A stretch of 64,000 nt of DNA from Leisingera sp. NJS204 (GTDB taxonomy: Bacteria > Pseudomonadota > Alphaproteobacteria > Rhodobacterales > Rhodobacteraceae), in assembly GCF_004123675.1 (NCBI RefSeq), contig NZ_CP035417.1, forward strand, positions 3,401,501 through 3,465,500. The letters run 5' to 3'. Shown one piece after another: positions 8,585 through 17,468 of the stretch. The position numbers were made by a program, and so were the translations under genes. Each line of letters begins with the position of its first letter. Position 1 is the stretch's first letter. The notes under the pieces are model-generated. The model was given only the letters and a program-made list of their open reading frames with translations, did no database searches and had not been told where the DNA came from.

Positions 8585-9049
8585 ATGATGACCCAGCGCC
8601 TTGATTACTTCGCAGCCGCCCCCGACTTGTTTCAGCCGATGCTGACGCTTGAAGCCACGCTCAAAGACAGCGGGCTGGAACACAGCCTGATTGAATTGGT
8701 GAAGCTGCGGGCCTCGCAGATCAACGGCTGTGCTTACTGCATTCACATGCACACGCATGATATGCGCTCGAAAGGTGAGAGCGAAGACCGGATGCATCTG
8801 CTGAATGCCTGGCGGGAGTCCTCGCTTTACTCCGCACGGGAACAGGCCGCCCTGGCCTGGACCGAAGCCCTGACAAGGATTGAAGCCACTGCGGCGCCGG
8901 ACGCGGATTATGATTTGGTCGCACAGCAGTTTTCCCCCCGTGAACAGGCGGCGCTGACACTGGTGGTTTCCACCATCAACGCCTGGAACCGGATTGCAAT
9001 CGGCTTCCGCACCTCGCATCCTGCCGGACAGGAGGCAACTGCCGCGTGA
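8585..9049 (+). CDS. carboxymuconolactone decarboxylase / AhpD-like protein (ECF41 partner)
   Basis: A 154-aa all-helical protein of the CMD/AhpD family with the redox motif CAYC (in NGCAYCIHMHTHD) followed by His, as in alkylhydroperoxidase AhpD. The reaction is probably thiol-dependent peroxide or organic hydroperoxide handling; the true substrate is unknown. The gene is followed by an ECF41 sigma factor in GTGA overlap. CMD proteins are one of the three standard partners (carboxymuconolactone decarboxylase, oxidoreductase, epimerase) of ECF41 factors. An AAGGAA ribosome-binding site precedes the ATG, with the predicted ECF41 promoter just upstream. Confidence 0.9.
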   Translation: MMTQRLDYFAAAPDLFQPMLTLEATLKDSGLEHSLIELVKLRASQINGCAYCIHMHTHDMRSKGESEDRMHLLNAWRESSLYSAREQAALAWTEALTRIEATAAPDADYDLVAQQFSPREQAALTLVVSTINAWNRIAIGFRTSHPAGQEATAA

Positions 9050-9927
9050 TTGCAAACCCCGAAACAGACGAAACCGATGCGTTTCTGAAAGCGCGGCCGC
9101 GATTATTCGCGGCCGCCTACCGGATGCTGGGCAGCGTAAGCGACGCCGAGGACATCCTGCAGGATGCCTTTTTGCGCTGGCAGGCAGCCCCGCAAGCGCA
9201 GGTGCAGGATCCGACCGGATATCTGATACGGATCACCACGCGCCTGTGCCTGGACCAGCTGAAATCGGCCCGCGCCCGGCGCGAGACCTACCCCGGTGAA
9301 TGGCTGCCCGAACCGATTCTGACAGAAGACGCGACCGAGCTTCTGGATCACGATGTCACCGTTGCCCTGCTGCTGGCGCTGGAGACCCTGTCGCCGCTGG
9401 AACGCGCCGCCTTTTTGCTGCACGATATCTTCGACAGCGCCTATGAGGACATTTCCGCGGCGCTGAACCGAACCCCGGAGGCCTGCCGCCAGCTCGCGGC
9501 AAGGGCCCGGCGCAAGGTACAGAAGCTTCGGCCGCATGCCCCCGCGGATCCGGACCAGGGACGCGATCTGACCGAAGCCTTTTTCCGCGCATCCAAGACC
9601 GGCGACACAGCGGCGCTGACCCGGCTGCTGACCCAGGAGGTTCAGCTGATCTCCGACGGCGGCGGCAAGGCAATGGCGGCTCTCAACCCGATCTACGGGC
9701 GGGACAAGGTGCTGCGGCTGCTTGAGGGGCTTGCCCGCAAATCCGGCCGCAGGACGCCGGACCGCTGGCGGTTTTGCCAGTTGAACGGCCTGCCGGCCAT
9801 ATTGAACTGGGCAGAGGACGGTATTCTGCAAGCAACAGCGCTGGAAATCCGGGATGGCCGGATTTCCCGGATCTACGTGACCCGCAATCCCGACAAGACG
9901 CGGCATCTGGCCAAAGCACTGGATTGA
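9046..9927 (+). CDS. ECF41-family RNA polymerase sigma factor with SnoaL-like C-terminal domain
   Basis: A 293-aa extracytoplasmic-function sigma factor. Region 2 (about 15-80) contains AAYRMLGSVSDAEDILQDAF and region 4 (about 110-170) contains ALETLSPLERAAFLLHD. The linker has the ECF41 signature WLPEP (86-90). A C-terminal extension of about 110 residues resembles the SnoaL/NTF2 fold and ends with NPDKT (281-285), close to the ECF41 NPDKL motif. In this group the C-terminal domain replaces an anti-sigma factor, and none is encoded nearby. The GTG start overlaps the decarboxylase stop. Confidence 0.92.
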   Translation: MIANPETDETDAFLKARPRLFAAAYRMLGSVSDAEDILQDAFLRWQAAPQAQVQDPTGYLIRITTRLCLDQLKSARARRETYPGEWLPEPILTEDATELLDHDVTVALLLALETLSPLERAAFLLHDIFDSAYEDISAALNRTPEACRQLAARARRKVQKLRPHAPADPDQGRDLTEAFFRASKTGDTAALTRLLTQEVQLISDGGGKAMAALNPIYGRDKVLRLLEGLARKSGRRTPDRWRFCQLNGLPAILNWAEDGILQATALEIRDGRISRIYVTRNPDKTRHLAKALD

Positions 9928-9973
9928 GCGGGAGAGAGGGGCCAGCCCCTCTTGCCCCTCAAGGGGCAATTCA

Positions 9974-10002
9974 CCCCGGGGTATTGAAGACCAGAAAGAA
10001 GC
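9974..10002 (+). repeat. AACCAGAAAGAAGC-type intergenic repeat, copy 1
   Basis: CCCCGGGGTATT followed by GAAG and ACCAGAAAGAAGC lies between the convergent ECF sigma and dapA genes. Related copies are at 29533-29562, 54946-54974 and 60501-60530, all in convergent intergenic regions. Confidence 0.75.
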
Positions 10003-10059
10003 AAACAGGACGGCGCTCCATCGGAGGCCGCCCTTGATTTTGTGACAGTGACCCGAGGC

Positions 10060-10938
10060 TTACAGCAGGCCGGCATGCCCCATGGCAGCGTCGATGGCGG
10101 CCTTGGTGCTATCTTCCAGCGTAGTCAGCGGCGAACGGACCTCTTCGCTGCACATGCCGAGTTTCGACAGGCCGTATTTGGCACCAACCAGGCCCGGCTC
10201 GATGAAGATCGCTTCATGCAGCGGCATCAGCTTGTCCTGATAGGCCAGCGCCGATGTGTAATCGCCTGCGAGGGTCGCGGCCTGGAATTCGGCGCAAAGT
10301 TTCGGCGCCACATTGGCGGTGACCGAAATGCACCCCACCCCGCCATGGGCGTTGAAGCCCAGCGCGGTGGCGTCTTCGCCGGACAGCTGCACAAATTCCG
10401 CACCGCAGGAGGCGCGCTGCTGGCTGACACGGGCGAGATCGCCGGTGGCATCCTTCACACCCGCAATGCGCGGCAGCTTGGCCAGCTCGCCCATAGTGGC
10501 CGGGCTCATGTCGACGATTGAACGGCCCGGGATGTTGTAGATGATGATCGGCAGATCCGCGCAGTCATGGGCTGCGGTAAAATGCTGCACCATCCCGCGC
10601 TGGGTCGGCTTGTTGTAATAGGGGGTCACAACCAGCGCCGCATCGGCGCCGGCCTTTTTGGCAAACTCGACGAATCGAATCATCTCGACGGTGTTATTGG
10701 AGCCGGCACCGGCAATCACCGGCACCCGGCCTGCTGCCGCCTTGACCGTTTCCGCGATGACCAGCTCGTGCTCGTCATGGGTCAGCGTCGGGCTTTCGCC
10801 GGTGGTGCCGACGGGCACAAGACCAGTGGAGCCTTCGGCAATCTGCCATTCCACCAAGCGTTTGAGCGCATCCAGATCCAGCTCGCCGTTCGAAAACGGG
10901 GTGACGAGTGCTGGCATAGAGCCTTTGAACATGGGCAC
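10060..10938 (-). CDS. dapA: 4-hydroxy-tetrahydrodipicolinate synthase
   Basis: Condenses pyruvate with aspartate semialdehyde in the diaminopimelate/lysine pathway, in the cytoplasm. The 292-aa TIM barrel shows GTTGES (44-49), Tyr134 in YNIPGRS and the Schiff-base Lys162 in GVKDATGD, all expected for DapA. It stands alone on the minus strand, convergent with the ECF sigma gene and divergent from the lytic transglycosylase. Other members of the family (NanA, HpaI-like) are less likely because the DapA motifs are complete. Confidence 0.95.
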   Translation of the reverse strand: MPMFKGSMPALVTPFSNGELDLDALKRLVEWQIAEGSTGLVPVGTTGESPTLTHDEHELVIAETVKAAAGRVPVIAGAGSNNTVEMIRFVEFAKKAGADAALVVTPYYNKPTQRGMVQHFTAAHDCADLPIIIYNIPGRSIVDMSPATMGELAKLPRIAGVKDATGDLARVSQQRASCGAEFVQLSGEDATALGFNAHGGVGCISVTANVAPKLCAEFQAATLAGDYTSALAYQDKLMPLHEAIFIEPGLVGAKYGLSKLGMCSEEVRSPLTTLEDSTKAAIDAAMGHAGLL

Positions 10939-11062
10939 GCTCCCTTTGCTGCAGGTGCAGGCGGCAATCCGCCGCCGTCAAGATATAGAATGCCGGGGAT
11001 TTGAGTTGATACCGGCACGCCAATGAGTAACGTTCAAGCCTCTATCCCCGGACCGCTGGAAA

Positions 11063-13030
11063 ATGCAAGAGATGACACGCATCCTGGCCCTTATTCTGCT
11101 AATCTCGGCGGCCCTTCCCGGGTCGCCTGCCTTGGCGCGCGGCCTTGGCTCCGCCCTGGATCTGATGCGGGCAGAGAAATGGGATCTGGCCGCCCGCGAA
11201 GCCGGGCAGCGGCACAGCACCACCCGCGATATCATCGAATGGCACCGGCTGCGGGCCGGGCTGGGCTCGGCCCGCGACGTGATGGCGTTTCTGGAGCGGC
11301 GGCAGGATTGGCCTGGTCTCGCCTATCTGCGGCGCCGGAACGAGGATGCGATTGCGGCCGCCGGCCGCAATGCCATTCTGGCCTTTTACGCGGATGAACG
11401 CCCGCAGACCGCCGAAGGCGCGCTGAGCCTGGGCAAGGCGCTGATTGCCGCCGGGCGGCGCGGCGATGGCGAGGCGGAGATCGTTCTGGCCTGGCGCACC
11501 AAGGCAATGGGCAGCGCCATTCAAAAGGCGTACCTGCGGGATTTCTCCAAGCTGCTGAAACCGCATCATGCGGCGCGGCTGGACCGGCTGTTGTGGGAGG
11601 ATCATCTGGTCAGTTCCAAACGGATGCTGCCACTGGTGCCCGAGGGCGAACGCAAGCTGGCGGAGGCACGCATCGCCCTGCAGGAACGCGCGCCCGGAGT
11701 GGATGCCAAAATCGAGGCCGTTCCGGACCGGCTGAAGGGATCGGCAGGCCTTGCCTATGACCGGTTTGCCTGGCGCGACCGCAAGCGGCTGCAGGATGGC
11801 GCCATTCAGATGCTGATGGAGCGCAGCACCAGTGCCGAAAAACTGGGCGAGCCAGCCAAATGGCTGCGCCGCCGCCGCGATCTGGCGCGGCAAGTGATGC
11901 GGGACAAGGATTACGAACGCGCCTATCAGCTGGCCGCCTATCATTTCTCCTCACCCGAGGACGGTTATGGCTACTCGGACTGTGAATGGCTGGCGGGATA
12001 CATCGCCCTGCAAAAACTGCGGGACCCGGAATTGGCCGCGGTGCATTTTCAGCGCTTCCTGGCCTCGGTCGAGACCCCGATTTCGATCGGACGCGGCGGC
12101 TATTGGCTGGGCCGCGCTTATGCGGCGATGGGCCAGCCGGACAAGGCGCATGAGGCCTATGCCAAGGGTGCGGAGTACCAGACGTCATTCTATGGGCTGC
12201 TGGCCGCCGAACAGCTGGGCCGCCCGTTTGATCCGGCGCTGGTGAAACCGGCAGACCTGCCGGACTGGAGCAAGGCCGGTTTTGCCAAATCCTCGGTCAC
12301 CAGGGCCGGGCTCGAACTTCTGAAAGCTGGCGATCTGGCATTGGCCGAGCGTTTTTTCACCCATCTGGTCGAAACGCTGCCGCCGGTGCAGGCGCGCCAG
12401 CTTGGGCAGATGGCAGTGGAGCTGAACCAGCCGCATCTGGCAGTGATGATCTCCAAACGCGCGGCGCGCGGCGGGGTGGAGCTGGAGGGCGCCTACTACC
12501 CGTTGCACCCGGTGGCCAAGCGGCAATTGCCGATGGCCGAGGAAATGACCCTGGCCATCGCCCGCCGCGAAAGCGAGTTCGACTCGGCGGTGATCAGCCA
12601 TGCCGGCGCGCGCGGGCTGATGCAGGTGATGCCTGCCACTGCGAAACTGGTGGCGACCGAGCTGGGCATCCTGGCAGGCCACAAGACCTCCCGCCTGACC
12701 GCCGAATGGGATTACAACGCCAAGCTGGGGGCCAATTACCTGGCTGGGCTGGCCGGCAAATTCCGCGGTAATGTGGTGATGATGGCAGCAGGGTATAATG
12801 CCGGGCCGCACCGGCCCACAGCGTGGATGCAGCGCTATGGCGATCCGCGCGATGGCAGCCCGGATATCGTCGACTGGATCGAGCACATCCCGTTCAACGA
12901 GACCCGCAACTATGTAATGCGGGTAACTGAAAGCCTGCCGGTCTATCGCGCCCGGCTGGGCAAGGCTCCGCTGCCCGTCCCGTTCTCAGAGGAACTGCGC
13001 GGCTCAACCCTTCACGCGTTCGCGCCATAG
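11063..13030 (+). CDS. soluble lytic murein transglycosylase
   Basis: A 655-aa periplasmic enzyme with an N-terminal signal peptide (hydrophobic LALILLISAALPGSPALA), a long alpha-helical superhelical region, and a C-terminal SLT (GH23) domain. The catalytic Glu is in ARRESEFDSAVIS (about residue 505), followed by GARGLMQVMPATA and NYLAGL. It cleaves peptidoglycan to 1,6-anhydromuropeptides, as Slt70 does. The ATG at 11063 and one 9 bases later both keep the signal peptide. The 3' end overlaps the convergent EamA gene by 27 bases. Confidence 0.92.
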   Translation: MQEMTRILALILLISAALPGSPALARGLGSALDLMRAEKWDLAAREAGQRHSTTRDIIEWHRLRAGLGSARDVMAFLERRQDWPGLAYLRRRNEDAIAAAGRNAILAFYADERPQTAEGALSLGKALIAAGRRGDGEAEIVLAWRTKAMGSAIQKAYLRDFSKLLKPHHAARLDRLLWEDHLVSSKRMLPLVPEGERKLAEARIALQERAPGVDAKIEAVPDRLKGSAGLAYDRFAWRDRKRLQDGAIQMLMERSTSAEKLGEPAKWLRRRRDLARQVMRDKDYERAYQLAAYHFSSPEDGYGYSDCEWLAGYIALQKLRDPELAAVHFQRFLASVETPISIGRGGYWLGRAYAAMGQPDKAHEAYAKGAEYQTSFYGLLAAEQLGRPFDPALVKPADLPDWSKAGFAKSSVTRAGLELLKAGDLALAERFFTHLVETLPPVQARQLGQMAVELNQPHLAVMISKRAARGGVELEGAYYPLHPVAKRQLPMAEEMTLAIARRESEFDSAVISHAGARGLMQVMPATAKLVATELGILAGHKTSRLTAEWDYNAKLGANYLAGLAGKFRGNVVMMAAGYNAGPHRPTAWMQRYGDPRDGSPDIVDWIEHIPFNETRNYVMRVTESLPVYRARLGKAPLPVPFSEELRGSTLHAFAP

Positions 13031-13894
13031 GGTGAACAGACCTGCCCCGATGATGATACCGGCGCCGATGGCGACATTGGTGCGGATCACCTCGCCGAAC
13101 ACGGCCATGCCCAGCGCCGCCGCCCAGATCAGGTGGAAATAGGCAAAGGGCTGCACCGCGCTGGCCTCGGCCATCTCGTAGCATTTGATCAGCAGCCAAT
13201 GGCCGGTCACGCCGGACACGCACAGCAGCGCCATCCAGAACCAGTCGGTCTGGCTCATCGGTTCCCAGTACCAGATACCGATGGCGGTCATGAAAACCAT
13301 GCCGGCAACCCCGGTCCAGAAGAAGCTGGTGGCGGTGCTGTCCTTGCGCGCCGCATAGCGGGTGACCAGCCCGTAGACGGCAAACATCAGCGCCGAGATA
13401 AACGGGATGATTGCCGCGGGGTTGAACACCCCCATGCCCGGTTGCAGGATGATCAGCACGCCAATCAACCCGACGCCAATCGCCGCCCAGCGCCGCCAGC
13501 CGACGCTTTCGCCCAGCACCGGCCCGCTGAGGGCCGCCACCAGCAGCGGATAGCAGATGAACACCGCCTGGCTCTCAATCAGGCCAAGCACGGTAAAGCC
13601 ATAAACCGCCACGCAGATTTCACCGACCAGAAAAACACCGCGGAATATCTGCAGCCACAGCTGATCGGTCCGCGCCGCAGCCCGGATGCCGCCCGGCGCC
13701 CGTACTGCCAGGAACATCACAAAGGCGGCAAAAAACCAGTAGCGTACCATCACCACCATGTAGGTATTGTAGGTGCCCGCCAGATGGCGCGAGATACCAT
13801 CCTGCAATGCAAAGACAACCGTCGCGCCAATCATCAGCAGAATGCCCAGCGGCACGTTATTGGTCTGGGCCCGGGCCGGGGCTGCCTGTGTCAT
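13004..13894 (-). CDS. EamA/DMT-superfamily transporter
   Basis: A 296-aa protein with ten predicted membrane helices and the two EamA repeats typical of RhaT/YdcZ-like drug/metabolite exporters; a central GESVGWRRWAAIGVGLIGV block marks the start of the fourth-helix region. It probably exports a small metabolite; the substrate cannot be told. It is co-transcribed with mnmD, whose stop overlaps its start (ATGA). Its 3' end overlaps the convergent transglycosylase gene. Confidence 0.88.
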   Translation of the reverse strand: MTQAAPARAQTNNVPLGILLMIGATVVFALQDGISRHLAGTYNTYMVVMVRYWFFAAFVMFLAVRAPGGIRAAARTDQLWLQIFRGVFLVGEICVAVYGFTVLGLIESQAVFICYPLLVAALSGPVLGESVGWRRWAAIGVGLIGVLIILQPGMGVFNPAAIIPFISALMFAVYGLVTRYAARKDSTATSFFWTGVAGMVFMTAIGIWYWEPMSQTDWFWMALLCVSGVTGHWLLIKCYEMAEASAVQPFAYFHLIWAAALGMAVFGEVIRTNVAIGAGIIIGAGLFTLWRERVKG

Positions 13895-14559
13895 GGCTTC
13901 ACTGCCTTTGTCATATGCCGCTTGCGCCCGTAACCGGGGATGCGGGTCACCTCAAATCCTGCGGCCTCCAGCCCGCGGCGCACAAAACCCGCCGCCGTGT
14001 AGGTCGCCGCCGAGCCGCCCGGCACGGTATGCGCCGCAACCTCGCCCATCAGTGCCTCTTCCCACAATTCCGGGTTCTTGGCCGGAGAGAACCCGTCCAG
14101 AAACCAGGCATCCGCCTGCCCTGTCCACTCCGCCAGCGACACGCGCGCGTCGCCGGCAATCACCTCCAGCTGCAGGCTGCCCAGATCACAGGTGCCAGTG
14201 CCTTGCCATTTCTCCAGAAACCGCGCGGCCCAGGGGGCAACCGCGGGGAAGGCCTCCAGCGCTTTGGCCATGTCGGCGGGCGCCATCGGGAAAGCCTCGA
14301 AACTGGTGAAGTGCAATGGCCCTGCCTGCCCTGCCGCCTCCCAGGCGCGCCAGACGGCCAGCATGTTCAAGCCGGTTCCGAACCCCAGTTCGGCAATGCG
14401 GAATCCGGGCGCAAAGCGCGCAGGCAGGTCGTTGCCCGCCAGAAACACATGCTCGGTTTCCGCCAGCCCGTCCTGAAGCGAGAAATAGGGATCATCGAAC
14501 TGGTCCGACACCGGCACGGTGCCATCGCGCCAGCTGAGGCGGGCCTGCTGGTCTGCCAT
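13891..14559 (-). CDS. mnmD: MnmD-like tRNA 5-methylaminomethyl-2-thiouridine methyltransferase
   Basis: A 222-aa SAM-dependent methyltransferase that matches the N-terminal half of bifunctional MnmC. It methylates nm5(s2)U34 to mnm5(s2)U34 in tRNA wobble positions. Visible marks are the N-terminal FDDPYFSLQDGLAETEHVFL block, the SAM motif ELGFGTGLN (about 78-86) and DAWFLDGFSPAKNPELW (about 150). In E. coli the FAD oxidase domain is fused behind this domain. Here a FAD oxidoreductase resembling that domain is encoded separately and divergently, with 58 bases between the two starts. Confidence 0.9.
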   Translation of the reverse strand: MADQQARLSWRDGTVPVSDQFDDPYFSLQDGLAETEHVFLAGNDLPARFAPGFRIAELGFGTGLNMLAVWRAWEAAGQAGPLHFTSFEAFPMAPADMAKALEAFPAVAPWAARFLEKWQGTGTCDLGSLQLEVIAGDARVSLAEWTGQADAWFLDGFSPAKNPELWEEALMGEVAAHTVPGGSAATYTAAGFVRRGLEAAGFEVTRIPGYGRKRHMTKAVKP

Positions 14560-14617
14560 GCTATAATCCCCTAAGTGGTTGTCCGGAACGGCGCGACACT
14601 GGCGAAAGGATCCTCAA

Positions 14618-15658
14618 ATGGCAATGGCAGATGTAACGGTGCGCGGGGCTGGCATATTCGGCCTGTCCATCGCCTGGATCTGCGCCCGGCGCGGCGCGCA
14701 TGTGCAGATCGCGGACCCGTTCGGAGCAGGCGCCGGTTCCAGCGGTGGTCTTGTCGGTGCGCTGGCACCGCATGTGCCGGAGAACTGGAACGCCAAGAAG
14801 CAGTTTCAGCTGGAAAGCCTGCTGATGGCCGAAGGTTTCTGGGCCGGGGTCGAGGCGGCCGGCGGCGTCTCCGCAGGCTATGGCCGCACCGGGCGGCTGC
14901 AGCCGATCAATGACGCGCGCACGCTGGAGCTTGCCCGTCAGCGCGAAATCACCGCCCGCGAGCTGTGGAAGGACACCGCCGAATGGCGCGTCTGCAAGGC
15001 GGACAGCCTGGGGCCTTGGGTCCCGCCCAGCGCAACGGGCTATGTCATTCACGACACTCTCAGCGCCCGGATGCACCCCCGCCGCGCTTGTGCGGCACTG
15101 GTCTCTGCCCTGGCTGTGATGGGGGTCGAGGTGCAGCCGGAGGCCGCCGATCAGGGCAAGGTGGTCCATGCCAAAGGCTACGCCGGCCTGTTGGAGCTGA
15201 ACGAGGCGTTCGGCAAAACTGTGGGCGGCGGCGTCAAGGGCCAGGCCGCGCTCCTGCGCTTTCACGAGGGCGCGGTGCCGCAGCTTTACGCCGACAGCCT
15301 GCACATCATTCCGCACGCCGACGGCACCCTGGCCATCGGTTCCACCAGCGAGCGTGAATTTGAGGACGGCAAGACGACCGACGCCCAGCTCGACGATATC
15401 GTCGAACGCGCCCGCACCGCGGTGCCGGTGCTGCACGGCGCCGAGGTGATCGAACGCTGGGCCGGCGTGCGCCCCCGCGCCAAGTCCCGCGCCCCGATGC
15501 TGGGTGCCTGGCCCGGCCGCGACCGTCATTTCATCGCCAACGGGGGCTTCAAGATCGGCTTTGGCATGGCCCCCAAAGCGGCCCAAGTGATGGCTGATCT
15601 GCTGCTGGAGGATGCGGACAGCATCCCCGAAGGTTTCCGCGTCGAAAACAATCTTTGA
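14618..15658 (+). CDS. FAD-dependent oxidoreductase, likely the MnmC oxidase half
   Basis: A 346-aa DAO-family flavoprotein. The N-terminus has a Rossmann dinucleotide motif GAGIFGLSIAW, and the C-terminal RWAGVRPRAKSRAPMLG and NGGFKIGFG blocks are typical of DAO enzymes including the MnmC C-terminal domain. Facing mnmD head-to-head, it probably oxidises cmnm5U34 to nm5U34 before methylation by MnmD; this is inference from context. The ATG at 14618 has a GAAAGGA ribosome-binding site 7 bases upstream; a TTG at 14579 in the same frame lacks one. A general amino-acid oxidase is the alternative. Confidence 0.78.
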   Translation: MAMADVTVRGAGIFGLSIAWICARRGAHVQIADPFGAGAGSSGGLVGALAPHVPENWNAKKQFQLESLLMAEGFWAGVEAAGGVSAGYGRTGRLQPINDARTLELARQREITARELWKDTAEWRVCKADSLGPWVPPSATGYVIHDTLSARMHPRRACAALVSALAVMGVEVQPEAADQGKVVHAKGYAGLLELNEAFGKTVGGGVKGQAALLRFHEGAVPQLYADSLHIIPHADGTLAIGSTSEREFEDGKTTDAQLDDIVERARTAVPVLHGAEVIERWAGVRPRAKSRAPMLGAWPGRDRHFIANGGFKIGFGMAPKAAQVMADLLLEDADSIPEGFRVENNL

Positions 15659-15669
15659 CCTGCGCGCGC

Positions 15670-15881
15670 CTCCTGCCCTTTGGCGGGTCAAGGGCGGCGC
15701 AGCCGTCGCGCGGCACGCGCGGTTCACCCTTGAGGCGTCAACGGGCTGTTCACAATTGAATTGGCGCCTTGAGGGGCAGCATTGCCCGTCAAGCGCTTCT
15801 CAGCAATATTCCCTGCGCTGCGCAGCAGCGCCACGCCCAAGCCGCTAATCTGCCCGGCAAGGGCAGCTTGGGGCGCGGGAG
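15670..15881. repeat. composite hairpin element, copy F
   Basis: This convergent intergenic region is bounded by CTCCTGCCC (15670-15678) and GCGCGGGAG (15873-15881), degenerate forms of the arms seen in copies A-C. It contains imperfect inverted repeats such as CTTGAGGCG...CGCCTTGAG. It holds no gene. Confidence 0.5.
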
Positions 15882-15890
15882 CCTCCCGTT

Positions 15891-16712
15891 TCAGCCTCTG
15901 GGCACTGCGACTGCGCTCATGCATTGCCGCCCGTCCGGGCCGCGCACCCACAGGTCCTGGCCATTGCAGCACAGGCTGGCGGTCTCGAAATGCATCAGCG
16001 GTGAAGACGCCCGGAAGGAAAACTCCGCCAGCGGTCCCATCAGTTCTTCCGCCAGCAGCATCAGATGCTGCGCCAGCAGCGGGCCGTGAACAACCAGCCC
16101 CGCGTAGCCCTCTGTTTCACGGGCATATTCCAGGTCATAGTGGATCCTGTGCCCATTGAAAGTCAGCGCAGAATACCGGAACAGCAGGGTCGAGTTGAAC
16201 GAGATCTGCCGCACCTCTGTCTCGTCGGTGCGGGCTGTCGGCGGCACCGGTTTGGCGGCCGCAGGATCCGGGTCTTCGCGGTAGACCAGATCATGCCATT
16301 CCGTCAGGCACAGCGCCCCCTGCTGGCGGATCTCATGACGCAATGTGACCAGCCCCAACGGCCCGGTGCGGCCCGTTTTTTTCTCAGCTCTTTCCAGCAC
16401 GGACGTTTTTTCTGCCGCAATCCCGGCCCGCAAGGACGCCGCGAAGCGCAGCCGCCCGCCGGCCCACATCCGCCGCGGCAGGCCCATGTCCGGGATCAGA
16501 CCAGCGCCGCCCACCTTAGGGTGGCCATCGCGGCCCAGATCCGCGGGCGGCAGCGGTTTCCAGAAGTAGAGCTGATGAAAAAACGGCGGCAGCACACTGC
16601 CCGCCGAAATGTCCATACGCCGCCCCAGCGCCGCCTGAAAGGCAGCCGCCCGGGCCGGGTCTATCATGTCCATAGAATGCTGCACGGGAGTGAAGGCCAT
16701 ATCACGTTTCAT
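15891..16712 (-). CDS. MaoC/FAS1-like hotdog-fold acyl-CoA dehydratase (mesaconyl-C4-CoA hydratase type)
   Basis: A 273-aa double-hotdog hydratase. The N-terminal half looks like a FAS1-like dehydratase domain; the C-terminal half has FRYSALTFNGHRIHYD and YAGLVVHGPLLAQHL, the MaoC active-site region with Asn/His followed by the HGP block. Relatives include mesaconyl-C4-CoA hydratase and itaconyl-CoA hydratase. The substrate is probably a short dicarboxylic acyl-CoA (inference). It lies 36 bases downstream of the FMN reductase start region on the same strand, with no overlap. An internal ATG four codons in is an alternative start. Confidence 0.8.
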   Translation of the reverse strand: MKRDMAFTPVQHSMDMIDPARAAAFQAALGRRMDISAGSVLPPFFHQLYFWKPLPPADLGRDGHPKVGGAGLIPDMGLPRRMWAGGRLRFAASLRAGIAAEKTSVLERAEKKTGRTGPLGLVTLRHEIRQQGALCLTEWHDLVYREDPDPAAAKPVPPTARTDETEVRQISFNSTLLFRYSALTFNGHRIHYDLEYARETEGYAGLVVHGPLLAQHLMLLAEELMGPLAEFSFRASSPLMHFETASLCCNGQDLWVRGPDGRQCMSAVAVPRG

Positions 16713-16748
16713 GCCGTCACCTTAACCCCGCGCTGCGGCAAGGCAAGC

Positions 16749-17291
16749 TCAGCGGTCCAGTTCACCGCGCAGCTTCAGCATCAGCTTGCTCAGCGTCGCC
16801 TCATAGTGATCGCTGGTCAGCCTGCCGGTCTCATCAAACTCCTTGCTGGATCCCGCCAGATGCACCCCCGGCCCAGTCAGGATCCGCGGCTGGAACGGCA
16901 CCAGAAAACCGCGCAGCAGCGCCTGCGCCAGCTCGCCCCCGGCCCGGCCTGCCGCCGCCGACATCACCGCCACCGGCTTGTCCACCCAGGGGTTGCCCTC
17001 GGTGCGGCTCACCCAATCGAGCGCATTTTTCAGCACGCCGGACGGGCCTTTGTTGTATTCCGGGGTAGAGATCGCCACCGCATCTGCTGCCGCGATCTGA
17101 TCCGCCAAAAGCTGCACAGCAGGCGGGATGCCGTCCGCCGCTTCGGCGTCGCCGTCATACAGCGGCAGGTGCAGATCCGCCTCGACCACGGTCGCAGGCC
17201 CGAATACCCGCGCAGCTTCGGCCAGCAGTTTGCGGTTGGTGGCCTCGCGGCGCAGGGAGCCGGAAAGGGTCAGCAAGACAGGGTCAGCCAT
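16749..17291 (-). CDS. NADPH-dependent FMN reductase
   Basis: A 180-aa flavodoxin-fold protein of the FMN_red family. The N-terminal phosphate-binding loop reads LSGSLRREATNRKL and the second FMN contact is STPEYNKGPSGVLKNALDW, which closely follows the ChrR/AzoR-like pattern. The likely activity is NAD(P)H-dependent reduction of FMN, quinones or chromate-type oxidants in the cytoplasm. It runs on the minus strand ahead of the hotdog dehydratase gene and may share its transcript. Confidence 0.9.
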   Translation of the reverse strand: MADPVLLTLSGSLRREATNRKLLAEAARVFGPATVVEADLHLPLYDGDAEAADGIPPAVQLLADQIAAADAVAISTPEYNKGPSGVLKNALDWVSRTEGNPWVDKPVAVMSAAAGRAGGELAQALLRGFLVPFQPRILTGPGVHLAGSSKEFDETGRLTSDHYEATLSKLMLKLRGELDR

Positions 17292-17412
17292 AGGAGTACC
17301 TCTTTGTTCGCGTCTCTGTTGCGGCCATCATGCAGGAGGCAGGCCCCGCGAAGAAACAGCTTTCACCGCGCAGGCCATGTGCAGCGTTACGTAAGCCGGT
17401 GCCCCTGAGACG

Positions 17413-17443
17413 GAAAAAGCCCGCCCCGGGGAAGGGGCGGGCT
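17413..17443 (-). terminator. terminator behind the OmpA lipoprotein gene
   Basis: Read on the minus strand, a 10-bp stem AGCCCGCCCC / GGGGCGGGCT (17434-17443 with 17418-17427) has a 6-base loop and ends in a T run at 17414-17418. It begins 26 bases after the stop of the minus-strand OmpA gene. Confidence 0.88.
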
Positions 17444-17468
17444 GCGAAACATGCCGGGGGCCGGCGGA

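Noticed and set aside
10005-10040. Imperfect hairpin between the ECF sigma gene and dapA as a terminator
   Set aside because: The stem has several mismatches and only a weak T stretch on one strand.
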